From contig NZ_FNSI01000001.1 in the NCBI RefSeq assembly GCF_900104955.1, positions 4,684,001 through 4,748,000 on the forward strand: a DNA stretch of 64,000 bases. Reading direction: 5' to 3'. The stretch comes from Beijerinckia sp. 28-YEA-48 (lineage in GTDB: Bacteria > Pseudomonadota > Alphaproteobacteria > Rhizobiales > Beijerinckiaceae). A model generated the notes under the pieces. The model was given only the letters and a program-made list of their open reading frames with translations, was not told the DNA's origin and made no database searches. Shown piece after piece: positions 61,678 to 64,000 of the stretch. Each line of letters begins with the position of its first letter. Position 1 is the stretch's first letter. The translations under genes were made by a program, and so were the position numbers.

Positions 61678-64000
61678 TTAGTGGCCCTCCTCTGCAATGG
61701 GCGCTGTGACGATGAATTCCGCCGACGCCACGGGCGCGGGCGTGTTGAGATTGTCGAAGACCTGTCGGGCTTCACCCAACCGGCCGAGGTTGAGCAGAGA
61801 CCAGCCGCGCACGAGACGCAGGTCGAGCGGTTCCGGCAGGGACCGGGCGCGGCGATCGAGCGCTGCCAGTGCGGCGCTGTAGTGTTGATCGTTATAGCGG
61901 GCGACGGCTTCGCGGCCGGCGTCGTCGGTGGCTTTCGCCTGCGGCGCCCGTGCCGGAGCCGCCGGTAATGCATCCGGATCGATCGGGCGCGGCTTCAGGA
62001 AAGCCAACAACGACAGCGTCCGTGCCGCCGGCGAGGAAGCGTCGGTGGCGCTGCTGCGCGCGATCCTGGTGATGCCGCCGCTGCCTGTTGGCGTGCGATC
62101 GATCTGCGAACGCCGGCCGCCGCCAGGCTGGAACTGTTGCATCGTCGGTTGCGGCTGCGCCGGCGTGAAGGGCGTCATGCCACCCAAATTGCCACCCATG
62201 ACGGCGGCGGGCGGCGGCACGCGGGGCAACTGCCCGAGCATATTGGCTATGCCTTCGAGATCTTGACGCAGAGCATCGCCGCCGGCGCCTTGAGAGGTGC
62301 CGCGGGTGGCGAGAGCGTCCTCCGCCTGCTGGGTCGTCCAGATCGTGCCCTCGGGCGCTTTCTCCGCGTTACGCGGCTCGCTCGCGGTGGTTATGCCGTT
62401 CCATCCCGGCAGCAGTGCAAAGCCGTAGCGCTCATAGGGCATCGGTCCGACACCAGGCACGCGCCGCGCCACGAGCGGATAAGGGCCACGATAATATTCC
62501 GTCGCCATCGGCGTCAGCGCCATGGTGCCGCTGGCGGCGATCGGCATCGGCTTGCCGAACCATTTGCCGGACGAGGCAAAGCGCAGCGGATTCTCCGGAC
62601 CGATCGCAACCGGGAATTCCTGCGGATTGAGCTTCGGCATCGGTGGTGCCGCCGTCTGCCACGATCCATAGCCCTGCTGCATCGGCGTAAACTGCTGCAC
62701 GCTGCCGCCGTTATAGCCAGGGCGTAGACCGCCGGGTCCAGCTCCAGGTCCCGGTCCCGTTGTGCGCGGTGCCGCCTGGCCGAGATACATGGTCTGTTGC
62801 CCAGCAAAGGAACTTTGCGCCGCGTAATAGCCGTTCAGCATCTGCTGGCGCTGCTTGGGCGAAGCGCTTTGCAGATCGCAGGAGGTCGGCGGCTTGCGGA
62901 CGCCGTCGGGGAAGACCAGCTCGATGACCTTCGGGAAAAGGCCGTCGTAGCGGTTGATCAGCTCGACATATTCCTTCATCCGCTTGGTGCGGCGCGCGGA
63001 GACGGCGAGGCCATAGACGGTTCCCTCTTTCGGGAACCAGGCGGCGGCGCGGGAGAACCATTCGTAGGCGGTGTCGAACTGGCAGGAGTTATAGGCATAC
63101 CAGGCGAGCGCCTGAGCGCCTTCACCCGAGCCGATGTCCATCGTCACCTGCGCATAGCGCAACAGCCGCTCCGGTTCGATATAGGGCGGCACTTCCTTGG
63201 TGAGATCGCGCTCGAGAATATCGATGAAGAGGATGGCGTTGTTGATCAGCGGCTGCCGCCAAGCATAGGCGACTTCCTCGGTCTCGCGATACATGCCGAG
63301 TTCGCGCAGCGAATGGGCGAGACCATGGGCGATCATCGCATCGCCGCCGCGCTCAAGCGCCAGCTTGAACCATTCCAGCGCTTCGCGGAACGCCTTGGCC
63401 TTGTAATAGTACCAGGCGACGAGGCCGGCCTGGTTGGGATCGCTCGCGCTGCGGGCGTAATCCTCGAAGGTCTTCAGCTCTGGCGCCGGAACTTCGTCCC
63501 GCCGCTCATCATGCAGATAAGCGCTGATGCGCATGCGCGTGACGTCGGTTTGCATCCGGGCAAATTCATCGTTCTTGCCCATGGCGATCAGCTGTTCGAC
63601 ATCGGACGTGCGCAAGGTCGCCATCGCCTTCTGGATGGTGGCGAGGCGCACGTCGGATTCGCGGTTCATCGTCAGGATCGACTTGTAGGTCTGGAGCGCA
63701 TCCTGCGTCTGTTTGGTCTTGGCATAGGCCTCGGCGATCGCCCACAACACGTCGACGTCGGCGTCTTCCGAATTGAAATTGTCTTTCTTAAGGGTGTCGA
63801 GCAGGTCCTGCAGCCGGCCGCTGTTGAAGAGGCCGAGAATGCGGTTGCGCTGGGTTTTCCGCGCCAGTTTTTGCGTCAGCTCGGCGGACGGATTCCAGCC
63901 GGGCTCGCTGCGCCCGCGCTGATCGATGGCGGCCCGCAAATCGTCGAGTTGATCGGCGGCGAACAAATCCCAGAAGGCTTGTTCGTCCTCACCGCCCGTC
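61678..64000 (-). CDS. TPR protein of the cellulose locus (5' end outside window)
   Basis: At least 774 residues; the frame stays open to base 64000, so the start is beyond the window. The apparent TTG start at 63966 is internal. TPR/Sel1-like helical repeats fill the first ~360 residues (VLWAIAEAYAKTKQTQDALQTYKSIL, LVAWYYYKAKAFREALEWFKLAL, AQALAWYAYNSCQFDTAYEWFSRAA). A Gly/Pro/Gln-rich stretch (GPGPGAGPGGLRPG) and a final TPR pair (NDQHYSAALAALDRRARSLP) follow. Such proteins neighbour BcsN in cellulose operons and resemble the periplasmic scaffold part of BcsC, but no outer-membrane barrel is present here. Confidence 0.75.
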   Translation of the reverse strand, partial: TGGEDEQAFWDLFAADQLDDLRAAIDQRGRSEPGWNPSAELTQKLARKTQRNRILGLFNSGRLQDLLDTLKKDNFNSEDADVDVLWAIAEAYAKTKQTQDALQTYKSILTMNRESDVRLATIQKAMATLRTSDVEQLIAMGKNDEFARMQTDVTRMRISAYLHDERRDEVPAPELKTFEDYARSASDPNQAGLVAWYYYKAKAFREALEWFKLALERGGDAMIAHGLAHSLRELGMYRETEEVAYAWRQPLINNAILFIDILERDLTKEVPPYIEPERLLRYAQVTMDIGSGEGAQALAWYAYNSCQFDTAYEWFSRAAAWFPKEGTVYGLAVSARRTKRMKEYVELINRYDGLFPKVIELVFPDGVRKPPTSCDLQSASPKQRQQMLNGYYAAQSSFAGQQTMYLGQAAPRTTGPGPGAGPGGLRPGYNGGSVQQFTPMQQGYGSWQTAAPPMPKLNPQEFPVAIGPENPLRFASSGKWFGKPMPIAASGTMALTPMATEYYRGPYPLVARRVPGVGPMPYERYGFALLPGWNGITTASEPRNAEKAPEGTIWTTQQAEDALATRGTSQGAGGDALRQDLEGIANMLGQLPRVPPPAAVMGGNLGGMTPFTPAQPQPTMQQFQPGGGRRSQIDRTPTGSGGITRIARSSATDASSPAARTLSLLAFLKPRPIDPDALPAAPARAPQAKATDDAGREAVARYNDQHYSAALAALDRRARSLPEPLDLRLVRGWSLLNLGRLGEARQVFDNLNTPAPVASAEFIVTAPIAEEGH

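Overview
The window reads as one chromosome segment of a GC-rich alphaproteobacterium, most likely Hyphomicrobiales (Rhizobiales). The evidence is the left-edge gene order (helicase tail, S4 RNA-binding protein, FdxA ferredoxin, CarD regulator), an IalB-family protein, a BcsN-type cellulose protein, several Bug/TctC receptors, and REP-like 'gaagcgaagcaa' inverted repeats of the sort seen in Bradyrhizobium relatives. The species cannot be fixed from the sequence alone.

Layout. 1-8.9 kb is a housekeeping block: helicase C-terminus, S4 protein, fdxA, a candidate small RNA, a CarD protein with a very long Lys/Ala/Pro-rich N-terminus, an M48 metalloprotease lipoprotein, an MBOAT acyltransferase with an SGNH-like partner, a nuclease-like secreted protein and tRNA-Arg(CCT). 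8.9-11.3 kb, directly after the tRNA, is an accessory insert with a translationally coupled ComEC-type metallo-beta-lactamase protein and a four-TM membrane protein; it is the best candidate here for an undescribed two-gene system. 11.3-23 kb holds two facing catabolic operons with a pabB-pabC fusion between them. The plus operon encodes a ThDP enzyme, a LigI-like lactonase, a TctC receptor and a class II aldolase. The minus operon encodes two amidohydrolases, a Rieske ferredoxin, an MFS transporter and a Rieske oxygenase.

23.4-38.7 kb is a single gene for a roughly 5090-residue autotransporter adhesin. It is built from a 19-residue (57-bp) repeat in arrays separated by recurring caps and three near-identical ~800-bp modules. 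It is divergent from a CadC/HilA-like membrane transcription factor, and the shared spacer has two TTCTGA half-sites exactly 10 bp apart, which suggests local control.

40.6-47 kb has two LysR regulators, a Bug receptor, a flavin monooxygenase and a periplasmic four-module TPR protein. 47.1-54.8 kb is a seven-gene operon with overlapping or tightly packed genes for aerobic CoA-dependent 2-aminobenzoate (anthranilate) breakdown: CoA ligase, acyl-CoA dehydrogenase, enoyl-CoA hydratase, MarR regulator, SDR, RidA, and a monooxygenase/old-yellow-enzyme fusion. A palindrome overlapping its promoter is the likely MarR operator. 55-60.4 kb adds IalB, a cyclase-family hydrolase, a two-domain VOC (extradiol-like) protein, a fumarylacetoacetate-hydrolase-family enzyme and an ACMSD-like amidohydrolase, probably another ring-cleavage route. 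60.5-64 kb is the edge of a cellulose-synthesis locus (BcsN and a TPR protein cut by the window end).

The overall picture is a soil or plant-associated aromatic degrader with substantial investment in surface attachment (giant adhesin, cellulose).
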